Shown: in pieces, positions 42,085-50,095 of the stretch
How positions within the stretch are numbered: the first letter of the stretch is position 1
Layout: each line of letters begins with the position of its first letter
Origin: Nocardiopsis sp. FIRDI 009
GTDB lineage: Bacteria; Actinomycetota; Actinomycetes; Streptosporangiales; Streptosporangiaceae
DNA: 64,000 nucleotides
Assembly: GCF_003386285.1 (NCBI RefSeq)
Contig: NZ_QPNC01000032.1
Location: 1-64,000 of the forward strand
Direction of reading: 5' to 3'
Translations under genes and position numbers: made by a program
The notes under the pieces: generated by a model
What the model saw: the letters and a program-made list of their open reading frames with translations, nothing else
Told to the model about the DNA's origin: nothing
Database searches by the model: none

Positions 42085-43112
42085 TGAGCACCCTGTCACC
42101 GCGACCGGTTCCGATCCCCGACTGGGAACCGGGACCGGGCAACGACGACTTCGACCGCCTCGTCCCGGTCCACGGCGACGGCTCCGGGACGGTCGGCTTC
42201 GACTTCCCCGGAGTGGAGGTGGGCACGGCCGAGTACGCCGAGGGACCGACCGGGGCGACCGTCGTCTCCGTGCCCGCCGGCGCCCGCACCAGCGTGGACG
42301 CGCGCGGCGGCGCGATCGGCATCGTCGGCCGCTACGAGGAGTTCAACCACGCCGTGTGCGTCGCGGGCGGCTCCTCCTACGGGTTGGCCGCCGCCGCCGG
42401 GGTGCAGCAGGAGCTGCTCCTGCGCACCGGCAACCGCGTCGGCTGGCGGGACCTGCGCGCCGTCGCGGGGGCCGTCGTCTACGACCTGGGCGCCAGACCC
42501 AACGCGGTGGTGCCCGACGCCGCGCTGGGGCGCGCGGCCCTGCTCGCAGCCCGGCCCGACTCCGTCGCGGTGGGCCGCGCGGGCGCCGGGGTCAGCGCCT
42601 CCGCCGGCAAGATCGCCGCCGCGCGCTGCGAGTTCTCCGGACAGGGCGCCGCGTTCCGCCGCCTGGGCGAGATCAGGATCCTGGTGGTGACCGTGGTCAA
42701 CCCCGTCGGCGTCGTCGTCGACCGCGACGGCGCCGTCGTGCGCGGCAACTACGACCCCGCCACGGGAACCCGACGCCACCCCCGGGACGACTACGCCCGG
42801 GCACTGGCCGAGGGGGTGGCCCCCACGACCGCAGCGGGCAACACCACGGTGACCGTGGTGGTGACCAACGTGCGGCTGGGCGCCAAGGACCTGCGGCTGT
42901 TCGGCCGCCAGGTGCACAGTTCCATGCACCGGGCCATCCAGCCCTTCCACACCAACCACGACGGGGACACCCTGTTCGCGCTCACCACCGACGAGGTGGA
43001 CCTGCCCGCCGCGGGTGCGCCCCCGCTCGGGGAGAACTCGGTGAACTCCGTCGCCCTGGCCACCGTCGCCTCCGAGGTGGCCTGGGACGCCGTGCTGAGC
43101 GCCGTCCGATGA
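42084..43112 (+). CDS. P1-family (DmpA/S58) peptidase, second copy
   Basis: This 342-aa tandem paralogue of the previous gene has the same landmarks: GFDFPGVEVGTAEYAEGPTG (38-57), DARGGAIGI (72-80), CVAGGSSYGLAAAAGV (92-107), GQGAAFRR (187-194) and the likely nucleophile in GNTTVTVVVTNV (252-263; Thr254). GTG 42084 overlaps the upstream TAG by one base. N-terminal regions of the two copies differ, so they may have different specificity or form a hetero-oligomer. Overlaps the next gene by ATGA. Confidence 0.88.
   Translation: MSTLSPRPVPIPDWEPGPGNDDFDRLVPVHGDGSGTVGFDFPGVEVGTAEYAEGPTGATVVSVPAGARTSVDARGGAIGIVGRYEEFNHAVCVAGGSSYGLAAAAGVQQELLLRTGNRVGWRDLRAVAGAVVYDLGARPNAVVPDAALGRAALLAARPDSVAVGRAGAGVSASAGKIAAARCEFSGQGAAFRRLGEIRILVVTVVNPVGVVVDRDGAVVRGNYDPATGTRRHPRDDYARALAEGVAPTTAAGNTTVTVVVTNVRLGAKDLRLFGRQVHSSMHRAIQPFHTNHDGDTLFALTTDEVDLPAAGAPPLGENSVNSVALATVASEVAWDAVLSAVR
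42681..42780 (+). repeat. Near-identical 100-bp tract shared by the two peptidase genes (copy B)
   Basis: Partner of 41638-41737; 99 of 100 positions match, at an offset of 1043 bp that keeps the codon frame of each gene. Confidence 0.8.
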
Positions 43113-44179
43113 CGGTCAGACGGCTCACCGCCGACACACCGGACCCCTGGGCGAGGGGGAAAATCGTCGGCGCCGCGGGCGCCGACGGCATCGCCCTCAA
43201 CGTGCGCTTCTACCGGCGCCTCTTCGAGGCGGTGGGGGTGCGTCCCGACGACCTGCCCGGCCTGGGCGACGCCGCGGTCGAGGCCGTCGACCGCTGGTCG
43301 CCCGACCTGGGCTCGGAACTGCGCGGCCTCGCCGAGGGCTCGGGGCGTCCCCCGTGGGAGCTGGGGATGCTCAACGCCCGCACCGAGATCCTCGCCACCG
43401 TGGGCGCCACCGGCGAGGGGGAGTGCTCGACCTCCGTCGTGCTGCCCCCGCGAGGCGCGCCGATCACCCTGCAGACATGGGACTGGCACGACGAGTCCAA
43501 CCCCGACACCCAGGTGGTCCGCCACGTCACCGAGGACGGAACGCGGGTCCGCTACTTCTCCGAGTTCGGGATGCTCGGCAAGATCGGCCTCAACGGAGCG
43601 GGCCTGGGGGTGCACTTCAACATCCTCCACCACGCCGCGGACGGGGACGGCGTCGGCGTCCCGGTGCACGCGGTGGCGCGCGAGGTCCTGGACCGGGCGC
43701 GCGACCTGGACGAGGCGGTCGCGATCGCGTGCTCGGCTCGGGTGTCCGCGTCGACCGTGCTGACGCTCGTCTCCCACCGCGACGGGGCGGGCGACGCCGC
43801 GTGCGTGGAGCTCAGCGCGGGCGGGTCGGCGGTGATCCGGCCGCGGAACGGGTCGCTGACGCACACCAACCACTTCCTCGACCTGGAGTTGGCACGGGGG
43901 GAGATGGCGCCGCCGACCTCCGACAGCTATCCCAGGCTCGACCTGCTGGACGGGAACCGCGAACGGCTCGCGGCCCCCGGCGTCCCCGAGCGCGCCCTGG
44001 GCATCACCGCCCACGCCGAGGACGGCGCCCCGCTGTGCTGCCACGCCGATCCGGCCCTGCCCTTCCACCGGCGGTGGCAGACCCTGCTGACCGCGGCGCT
44101 GGATCTGGAGGCGGGGGTGCTGTGGTTCCACGAGGGCACGCCCTGTACGGCCACGGCCTCCTCCTGGCAGGTGTTCTGA
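43109..44179 (+). CDS. C45-type Ntn hydrolase / acyltransferase-like protein
   Basis: This 356-aa protein resembles the isopenicillin N acyltransferase/C45 family. The autoprocessing nucleophile is probably Cys106 in GEGECSTSVVLPP, followed by QTWDWHDE and the later GKIGLNGAGLGVHFNIL (about 168-184). LTHTNHFLD (about 249-257) is another conserved stretch. C45 enzymes split or form amide bonds between acyl groups and amines. No signal peptide. It ends the operon, before a 17-bp-stem terminator. Substrate unknown; the third self-processing hydrolase in this operon. Confidence 0.85.
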   Translation: MTVRRLTADTPDPWARGKIVGAAGADGIALNVRFYRRLFEAVGVRPDDLPGLGDAAVEAVDRWSPDLGSELRGLAEGSGRPPWELGMLNARTEILATVGATGEGECSTSVVLPPRGAPITLQTWDWHDESNPDTQVVRHVTEDGTRVRYFSEFGMLGKIGLNGAGLGVHFNILHHAADGDGVGVPVHAVAREVLDRARDLDEAVAIACSARVSASTVLTLVSHRDGAGDAACVELSAGGSAVIRPRNGSLTHTNHFLDLELARGEMAPPTSDSYPRLDLLDGNRERLAAPGVPERALGITAHAEDGAPLCCHADPALPFHRRWQTLLTAALDLEAGVLWFHEGTPCTATASSWQVF

Positions 44180-44186
44180 CCGGTGC

Positions 44187-44245
44187 CCGCCCACCCCGTC
44201 CGGACCGGCCCCGCGGTCGGCGGTCCGCCCGGACGGGGTGGGCGG
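44187..44245 (+). terminator. Strong terminator of the importer/peptidase operon
   Basis: Positions 44187-44203 and 44229-44245 form a perfect 17-bp GC-rich stem with a 25-nt loop, starting 8 bp after the operon's last stop. It separates the operon from the LacI gene. Confidence 0.75.
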
Positions 44246-44316
44246 CGGACGGGGCGCTGGTCCTACCCTGGCTTGCGAGGCATCATGGAGTCCACACGCA
44301 GAAGGGACCGACATCC

Positions 44317-45324
44317 TTGAGCGCGGTCACGATCGTCGACGTCGCCCGTGCCGCGGGCGTCTCCAAGACCACGGCGTCCGACGCCCTCCGGGGCCGGGGG
44401 CGCGTGTCGGAGGCGACCCGGGAGAGCGTCGTCGCGGCGGCCCGCCGCCTGGGGTACGCCACCAACCGCTCGGCACGCTCACTGCGCACCTCCACCACGG
44501 GCGCCATCGGCCTGTACATCCCCCAGGTGCTCGTCCGCTCGGAGTACTACCTGGCCTTCGTCCACGGCGTCCTGGACACCGTGGCCGTCTCCGAGTACGA
44601 CGTGACCCTGATGGTGTCCGCCCACCACACGCGGAGGGCGCAGCTCCCCCGGGCGGACGGTCTCATCCTCTGCGATCCGGTGCACAGCGACCCCATGGCC
44701 TCGCGTCTGGTGTCGTCGGGTCTGCCCGTGGTCACGTGCGAGCGGATGGCCGGGGCACGGCCGACCGGCGTGGTCTGGTCCGACCACGGCAGACAGGCCG
44801 GCCGACTCCTCGACCACCTACGTGACCACGGTGCACGCAGGATCGCGCTGCTGGCCTCGGCCACCGACTCCGACTGGGCCCGCTCGATCGAGTCGGCCTA
44901 CCACGCCTGGTGCCGGGCGCACCGTTACCACGCCACCGTGGCGACCGTCGCCTTCGGCACGGAGCCGGAGGCGTTGCGACGCGAAGTCGCGACGCTGTTG
45001 GACGCCGACCCCGACGTGGACGCCCTCGTGTGCGCCTCGGACGGGGTGGCGGCGGCCGTCGCCCCGAGCCTGGCCTCGCGCGGACTGCGTGTCGGTGAGG
45101 ACTTCCTCCTGGCCTCCTGCGTGGACTCCTCGGCCCTGCGGACGATGGACCCTCCGGTCACGGCGGTCGACCCCAGGGGCGAGGAGGCCGGTGCGGCCTG
45201 CGGGCGACTGCTCCTGGACATCCTGGCGGACCGCGCGCCGGAGGGCACCTTCCGGGAGTTGGAGCTGGGCTTCGTCCCCCGTGCCTCCACCCTCGGCGGG
45301 CCGCGCGGTTCCGCGCGGAGCTGA
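44317..45324 (+). CDS. LacI-family transcriptional regulator
   Basis: This 335-aa protein has a LacI helix-turn-helix (residues 3-50; VTIVDVARAAGVSKTTASDA and LGYATNRSARSLRT) and a periplasmic-binding-protein-like effector domain (about 60-330). The start is TTG 44317 with GAAGGG about ten bases upstream; no ATG/GTG start fits the conserved N-terminus. It lies directly downstream of the importer/peptidase operon and is the best candidate for binding the 21-bp central-CG dyads at 35578-35598 and 35752-35772. Confidence 0.9.
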   Translation: MSAVTIVDVARAAGVSKTTASDALRGRGRVSEATRESVVAAARRLGYATNRSARSLRTSTTGAIGLYIPQVLVRSEYYLAFVHGVLDTVAVSEYDVTLMVSAHHTRRAQLPRADGLILCDPVHSDPMASRLVSSGLPVVTCERMAGARPTGVVWSDHGRQAGRLLDHLRDHGARRIALLASATDSDWARSIESAYHAWCRAHRYHATVATVAFGTEPEALRREVATLLDADPDVDALVCASDGVAAAVAPSLASRGLRVGEDFLLASCVDSSALRTMDPPVTAVDPRGEEAGAACGRLLLDILADRAPEGTFRELELGFVPRASTLGGPRGSARS

Positions 45325-45341
45325 GCGGTCGCCTCCCCGGC

Positions 45342-45641
45342 TCAGGCGGGCGTGTAGGTGAGGCAGTCCACCTGGTTCTCCACGTATCCGACGGCGATGC
45401 CCGGGGCCTGGCACTCCAGTCGGACGTTGTGCTGGCAGTCGGACATCTTGCAGGCGCCGACGTGTCCCGTGGCGACGGGGTCGCCGCCCTGCGCGGGGAC
45501 GCTGACGTAGGTGTCGCACTGGGCGTGCTCGGTCTCGCCCACGGTGATGGCCAGGGCGTGGCAGTTGTGGTCCGTGTTGTACGCGCACGCGTCCGCGCTG
45601 CACGAGTTCACCAGGGGCAGGTTCGCCAGGGGCAGGTTCAT
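45342..45641 (-). CDS. DUF1540 protein with two cysteine-rich repeats
   Basis: This 99-aa protein has two DUF1540 units: C-S-A-D-A-C-A-Y-N ... C ... C-D-T-Y (about residues 14-51) and C-K-M-S-D-C-Q-H-N ... C ... C-L-T-Y (about 66-97). Each has four cysteines suited to binding one metal. ATG 45639-45641 follows GGAGG. The function of DUF1540 proteins is not established. Convergent with the LacI gene. Confidence 0.85.
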   Translation of the reverse strand: MNLPLANLPLVNSCSADACAYNTDHNCHALAITVGETEHAQCDTYVSVPAQGGDPVATGHVGACKMSDCQHNVRLECQAPGIAVGYVENQVDCLTYTPA

Positions 45642-45755
45642 CGCGGTTCCTCCAGTGGGTCGACGTACCCCGAAGCCTTCCAGTGATGACGTTGGGTCTC
45701 CAAGCAACCACTCCGAGTGGCGGTCATTCGGGTGGGGCGCGTCCTGGAACGCGAG

Positions 45756-45787
45756 GACGCCCGCCCGGGGCAGGCCGGACGGGCGTC
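45756..45787 (-). terminator. Hairpin after the AGCS symporter gene
   Basis: GACGCCCG-CCCGG (45756-45768) and CCGG-ACGGGCGTC (45775-45787) form a 13-bp stem with one mismatch and a 6-nt loop, 25 bp past the symporter stop. Confidence 0.55.
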
Positions 45788-45812
45788 TTCCAGGGGGACG
45801 GGGGCCTCGGGG

Positions 45813-47351
45813 CTATCCGACGAGCTCCTTCTCCCGTTCGTCGGACTCGTCCTGGCCGCGCAGGTGGGCCAGGAAGCGCGCCAGCTCCCTCTTGACGACC
45901 GGCGCCAGCAGGTACAGGCCGATGATGTTGAACAGCGCGGCCGCGAACACCAGGGCGTCGGCCATGCTCAGGACCGACCCCAGGGTCAGGACCGAGCCGA
46001 CCACCAGGAACGCGCAGTACACGACCAGGTAGACGCGCTGGCTGCGCCGTCCGTTGCCGAACAGGTGGGTCCAGCCCTTGAGGCCGTAGTAGCACCAGGT
46101 GACGACGGTGCTCAGCGCGAACAGCACGACCGCGACGGTGAGGACGTAGGGGAACCACGGCATCACGGTGGCGAAGGCGTCCGAGGTCAGGCTCACACCG
46201 CCGGGCAGCTCCGCGCCGTCGGCCGCGGCCTCGCGGGCGGCCAGCCAGGACTGCGGGGAGGCGATGACGATGGTCACCGCGGTCATGGTGCAGATGAGGA
46301 CGGTGTCGATGAACGGGGCCAGCATGGCGACCAGGCCCGCGCTGGCGGGGTAGTCCGTCTTGACCGTGGACAGGGCGATCGGGGAGGAGCCGATCCCGGC
46401 CTCGTTGGAGAAGGCCGCCCGCTGGAAGCCGATGATCATCGCGCCGATGACACCGCCGGCGACACCGGTCGGAGCGAAGGCGCCGTCGATAATCTGGCCG
46501 AACGCGCCGGGCAGCAGGGGGAGGTTGGCGCCGATGACGACCAGGCACCCCACCACGTAGACCAGCGCCATGCTCGGCACGAGCCTGCTGGTGACCTTGG
46601 TGATGCTGCCGATGCCGCCGATGACCACGGCGCCGACCAGGACCGCGAGGACCACACCGAAGACGAACGATCCCAGCCCGCCGCCGAGCGGGCCGCTCGC
46701 GCCGCCGGTGACCGTGCGCAGCTGTTCGAGCGTCTGGTTGGCCTGGAACATGTTGCCGCCGGCGACGGCGAAGATGAGGACGAACGCCGCGGTCATCCCG
46801 GCCAGGACCTTGCCGAGGGGAGCCAGTCCCCGCTCGGCGAGCCCCTTGGCGAGGTACTTCATGGGACCGCCGCTGACCTGGCCGTCCGGGCCGATCTCGC
46901 GGTACTTCACGCCCAGAGTGCACTCGGCGAACTTGACCGCCATCATCAGCAGACCCGCCAGGACCATCCAGAACGTGGCGCCGGGGCCGCCGATGGTGAC
47001 CGCGATGGCCACGCCCGCGATGTTGCCCAGGCCCACGGTGCCGGAGACGGCGGCGGTGAGCGCCTGGAAGTGGGTCACCTCGCCGGGAGCGCCGTCGCCG
47101 AGGCCGCGGCGGGCGATCCGGACCGCGGTGAGGGGCTCCCGGAACTGGAGGAAGCCGAGGTAGACGGTGAAGACCACGCCGGCGGCGATGAGCCAGGCGA
47201 CGATCCAGGGGAACTCCGCCCCGAAGACGGGGACCTTGGCGAACACGACGTCGCTGAGCAGCGTCGCTATCGGGTCGAACACGGCGTCGACGGCGCCTTC
47301 GATGGTCTCGCCGATGCTCTGCTGTCGGGGTACGGCGTCAGCGCTGGTCAT
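45813..47351 (-). CDS. Alanine/glycine:cation symporter (AGCS family)
   Basis: This 512-aa membrane protein has the AGCS hallmarks: HFQALTAAVSGTVGLGNIAG (about residues 95-114) and IGGPGATFWM, then GPMKYLAKGL and the FSNEAGIGSSPIALS motif (about 313-327). It has about ten transmembrane helices and imports alanine or glycine with Na+. ATG 47349-47351 is preceded by GAAAGGTG; the GTG at 47360 is too close to that site. Monocistronic, with a long leader. Confidence 0.92.
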   Translation of the reverse strand: MTSADAVPRQQSIGETIEGAVDAVFDPIATLLSDVVFAKVPVFGAEFPWIVAWLIAAGVVFTVYLGFLQFREPLTAVRIARRGLGDGAPGEVTHFQALTAAVSGTVGLGNIAGVAIAVTIGGPGATFWMVLAGLLMMAVKFAECTLGVKYREIGPDGQVSGGPMKYLAKGLAERGLAPLGKVLAGMTAAFVLIFAVAGGNMFQANQTLEQLRTVTGGASGPLGGGLGSFVFGVVLAVLVGAVVIGGIGSITKVTSRLVPSMALVYVVGCLVVIGANLPLLPGAFGQIIDGAFAPTGVAGGVIGAMIIGFQRAAFSNEAGIGSSPIALSTVKTDYPASAGLVAMLAPFIDTVLICTMTAVTIVIASPQSWLAAREAAADGAELPGGVSLTSDAFATVMPWFPYVLTVAVVLFALSTVVTWCYYGLKGWTHLFGNGRRSQRVYLVVYCAFLVVGSVLTLGSVLSMADALVFAAALFNIIGLYLLAPVVKRELARFLAHLRGQDESDEREKELVG

Positions 47352-47670
47352 GGAGCGCACCTTTCGGCCGGGGAGGACGCGGAACGACTCCGCGCGCCCG
47401 GTGGTCGGGCCGCACGGGACCCTTCGGCCGCCTCGTGGGCGGTCGGTTCCGGTCCGTCGAACGGGCTTGGTGAAGTCGGGCCCCGTGGGTATCCGGGGTT
47501 TAGCACCCCTACAGGGACGCTTTAGCTGAACTTCACTTTCGGGATCCTAAACCCGCAAGAGTGGCAAGCAACACAAAAGCGGCGAAGCTTTACTTTCAGC
47601 CCATGCGTCACACCAGTTCGCCACGGTGTGTCATCAGTGTTTACACGAGAGTGGCCCGGAACGCGGAAAA
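47352..47670. other. Upstream region of the symporter gene, no gene seen
   Basis: About 320 bp of non-coding sequence with an AT-richer core (47520-47600) that probably holds the leftward symporter promoter. A TTTAGC direct repeat flanks CCCCTACAGGG at about 47499-47526. I looked for a glycine riboswitch and saw none. Confidence 0.4.
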
Positions 47671-47704
47671 CCCGACGGCGCGGGACTTCCCGCCCACCGT
47701 CGGG
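47671..47704 (-). terminator. Rho-independent terminator for the leftward 2-MIB/idi/CYTH unit
   Basis: CCCGACGG (47671-47678) pairs with CCGTCGGG (47697-47704), with a nested GCGGG/CCCGC stem inside. In leftward reading the stem is followed by TTTT. It lies about 175 bp past the CYTH gene stop. Confidence 0.6.
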
Positions 47705-47877
47705 CACTGACGCCCGCCGCCACCCGGCGACGCCACACGGCCAGCCACGTTACCTATTCGTTATCAAAATTGGCGCACCGATCCACCTCCCCGCGTCGCC
47801 GGGTCCCCGCCCGACCGGGGTGGTCCAGACCGGACCGGAGACTCCGCCCCGGGCTCCCCGACCGGCACCGTCCGCGC

Positions 47878-48417
47878 TCAGGTGCTCCCGGCGGCGCGGA
47901 CGAGGATGTCGTAGGTGTCGGTCGTGTGCTCCAACTCCACGCCGAGCCCGCGCGCCCACCGGTCCGACTCCGCCTGGACGGCGGGACCGTCGCGGTCGTC
48001 GTCCACGACCACCTCCAGTTCCAGGAAGGTGCCCAGACCCTCCACCCGGTCGACGCAGACCAGCGTGTCGCGCAGCGCGCCGACCCTACGCTCCTTGACG
48101 ATCCGCAGACTGGGCACGTACCCCATCCGCACGACGGCCGCGTGCATCTGCCCCCGGTCGGCGACGGCCGTCTCGTGCTCGGTGTGCTCCATCGGGTTGG
48201 CCGCGGGCGTCTTGGCGGTGAAGACGTGCAGTCCGTCCTGGGTGCGCAGACGGCAGAACGTGCGCCCGACCCTGGACATCCCCGGCTCCCATCCCACCGG
48301 GGCGTAGACCTGGTCGTCCTGGAGCACCGGGTCCCCCAGGGTGACCCCGGCCTCCCGGAGCGCGGCCAGGAGCGCGTCGGGGTCCGCCACCCGGTACTTG
48401 GTCTCGATCTCCCGCAT
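47878..48417 (-). CDS. CYTH-domain protein, class IV adenylate cyclase-like
   Basis: This 179-aa single-domain CYTH protein has an intact signature REIETKYR (E-x-E-x-K, residues 3-10), then CRLRTQDG, TAKTP and EHETAV, a basic KERRVG and an acidic FLELEVVVDD strand, as in CyaB/class IV adenylate cyclases and triphosphatases. The tunnel residues look complete, so it should bind a nucleotide triphosphate or triphosphate. It is 13 bp downstream of idi, so probably last gene of the 2-MIB operon. Whether it makes cAMP or hydrolyses triphosphates cannot be told from sequence. ATG 48417 preferred to the adjacent GTG. Confidence 0.85.
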   Translation of the reverse strand: MREIETKYRVADPDALLAALREAGVTLGDPVLQDDQVYAPVGWEPGMSRVGRTFCRLRTQDGLHVFTAKTPAANPMEHTEHETAVADRGQMHAAVVRMGYVPSLRIVKERRVGALRDTLVCVDRVEGLGTFLELEVVVDDDRDGPAVQAESDRWARGLGVELEHTTDTYDILVRAAGST

Positions 48418-48430
48418 CACGCCCCCGCCG

Positions 48431-49030
48431 TTACCAGCCGGTTCCGCCGGCGAGCCCGCGCAGGGCGGGGCGCACGGCGTCGAGCACGGTCGGGAACCAC
48501 ACCGAGAAGGGCCGCTCGCCCGTCATCCGCTCCAGTTCGGCGGGGTCGGCGAACACGGTCTCGGCGATCTCGGCGGGGTCGGGCCGGGGGGCGTCGCTGA
48601 CCATCCCCACGAACAGGTGGTTGTACTCCTGCTCGACCAGCTCCGAGTCCGGGTCCCGATGGCGGTAGCGCACCGTTCCGGCCTCGCTCATCAGGGCGGG
48701 GGCCACTCCCAGCTCCTCCCCGACCCGCCGAGCCGCCGCCGCGAACGGCGGCTCGCCCGGGTAGGGATGGCCGCAGCAGGTGTTCGACCACACGCCGGGC
48801 GAGTGGTACTTGCCCAGAGCACGGCGCTGGAGCAGCATCCGTCCCCGGTCGTCGAGGAGGAAGACCGAGAAGGCCCGGTGCAGCCGCCCCGGCGCCCGGT
48901 GCGCGGACAGTTTCTCGGCGGTGCCGATCGTGATCCCGGCCTCGTCGACCAGTTCGAGCATGATCGGCTGGTCGGGACCGCCGTCAGGGGTGGACGGGCC
49001 GGTGCGCCCGGTCGCGGGAGTGGTCGTCAT
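48431..49030 (-). CDS. idi: Isopentenyl-diphosphate delta-isomerase, type I
   Basis: This 199-aa Nudix-fold enzyme has the type I IDI motifs NTCCGHPYPGE (catalytic Cys, about residues 82-92), RRVGEELG (Nudix Glu) and EQEYNHLFVG (about 131-140, catalytic Glu region). It interconverts IPP and DMAPP and thus feeds GPP synthesis. ATG 49028-49030 follows GAAGGA. It is in line with the GPP methyltransferase and 2-MIB synthase genes, 125 bp after the former, which suggests local precursor supply. Confidence 0.92.
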   Translation of the reverse strand: MTTTPATGRTGPSTPDGGPDQPIMLELVDEAGITIGTAEKLSAHRAPGRLHRAFSVFLLDDRGRMLLQRRALGKYHSPGVWSNTCCGHPYPGEPPFAAAARRVGEELGVAPALMSEAGTVRYRHRDPDSELVEQEYNHLFVGMVSDAPRPDPAEIAETVFADPAELERMTGERPFSVWFPTVLDAVRPALRGLAGGTGW

Positions 49031-49155
49031 CAGTGTCCTTCGTGGTCGGCCGTGGGCGGGTACGGGCGCGGGACGGGTGTGGCCCCGGACGGGCCCCCGG
49101 GGCGGTCGGCGCGGGCGCCCCCGGCGGTGGCCGGGGCGCCCGCGCCGACTCCGGA

Positions 49156-50016
49156 TCACACCCGGTCGGCCGCGATGAGCAGGTAGTGGAAGCTGCCCTC
49201 CTTGTAGGCGGTCAGGAACGGGTCCTCGACCCCGGTCGCCACCGACGACTTCGCCCGCAGCTCCCAGTACGGAATGGTCTGGTCGGTCAGGTCCACGACG
49301 TTGATCGGCACGAGGCTGTTGGCCGCCATCGCCCGGAAGTACTCGCTGCGCGGGTGGATGTTGCAGGTGTAGTGCTCATCGATGCGGCTCACCGCCTTGG
49401 AGCGGCCGCCGGTGACGTCGTTGTAGCAACCGGTGATGGTGACGTAGCGGCCGCCGTACTCCAGCAGTCGGGCCTGCTCGCGGAACAGCTCGAACAGGTC
49501 CACGTACATCGTGGACTCATTGTTCCAGCTGGCCCGCAGCGAACCCGTCTCGAAACCGGTGTCCAGCATATTCCGGAAGTGGAAGGCCACCTTGTCGGCG
49601 ACGCCGCGCTCCTCGGCCTGGGCGTTGGCGAAGTCCACCTGCTTCCGGGAGATGCTCACGCCGTCCACGTGGCAGCCGAAGCGCCGGTGGGCCATGAAGC
49701 TCGTGCCGCCCCGGCCGGATCCGGTGTCCATGACGCTGTCGTCGGGGCCGACGTTCCCGAGGTGGTCCAGGAGCACGTCGGCCTGGGCGGTCTCCAGACG
49801 GTGCATCTCCTCGATGATGCGCGCGTCGCGGGTCTCCTCCGGCCCCTCCAGCACGGACGGGTCGTAGTCGCCGATCCCGTAGTGGTGGTGGAAGAGACCG
49901 TCGACCTCGCCGAGACGGATGTTGACGGGGTCCTTCTCGGCGTTCCAGTACGCGGCGACGGACTTCTGGTAGTCAGTGCGCAGGACCTGGTCGGAGGAGG
50001 GCATGGTCGACGTCAT
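49156..50016 (-). CDS. Geranyl diphosphate 2-C-methyltransferase
   Basis: This 286-aa SAM-dependent methyltransferase has VMDTGSGRGGTSFMAHRRFG (about residues 88-107) as the SAM site. The active-site region includes NIRLGEVDGLFHHHYGIGDY (about 32-51) and RASWNNESTMYVDL, typical of GPPMT. It converts GPP to 2-methyl-GPP, the substrate of 2-MIB synthase. ATG 50014-50016 follows AAGGAG. Located 79 bp after the cyclase gene. Confidence 0.92.
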   Translation of the reverse strand: MTSTMPSSDQVLRTDYQKSVAAYWNAEKDPVNIRLGEVDGLFHHHYGIGDYDPSVLEGPEETRDARIIEEMHRLETAQADVLLDHLGNVGPDDSVMDTGSGRGGTSFMAHRRFGCHVDGVSISRKQVDFANAQAEERGVADKVAFHFRNMLDTGFETGSLRASWNNESTMYVDLFELFREQARLLEYGGRYVTITGCYNDVTGGRSKAVSRIDEHYTCNIHPRSEYFRAMAANSLVPINVVDLTDQTIPYWELRAKSSVATGVEDPFLTAYKEGSFHYLLIAADRV

Positions 50017-50095
50017 AGAGGGGGAACTCCTTGTCGTGAAGGGGCGGTCCGGCGGGATGCCGGACCGGGTCGAGGGGCGCACACCCCTCGGACGT

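Noticed and set aside
47352..47620. Glycine riboswitch before the AGCS symporter
   Set aside because: The conserved aptamer boxes are not visible on the minus strand; only short repeats are seen.
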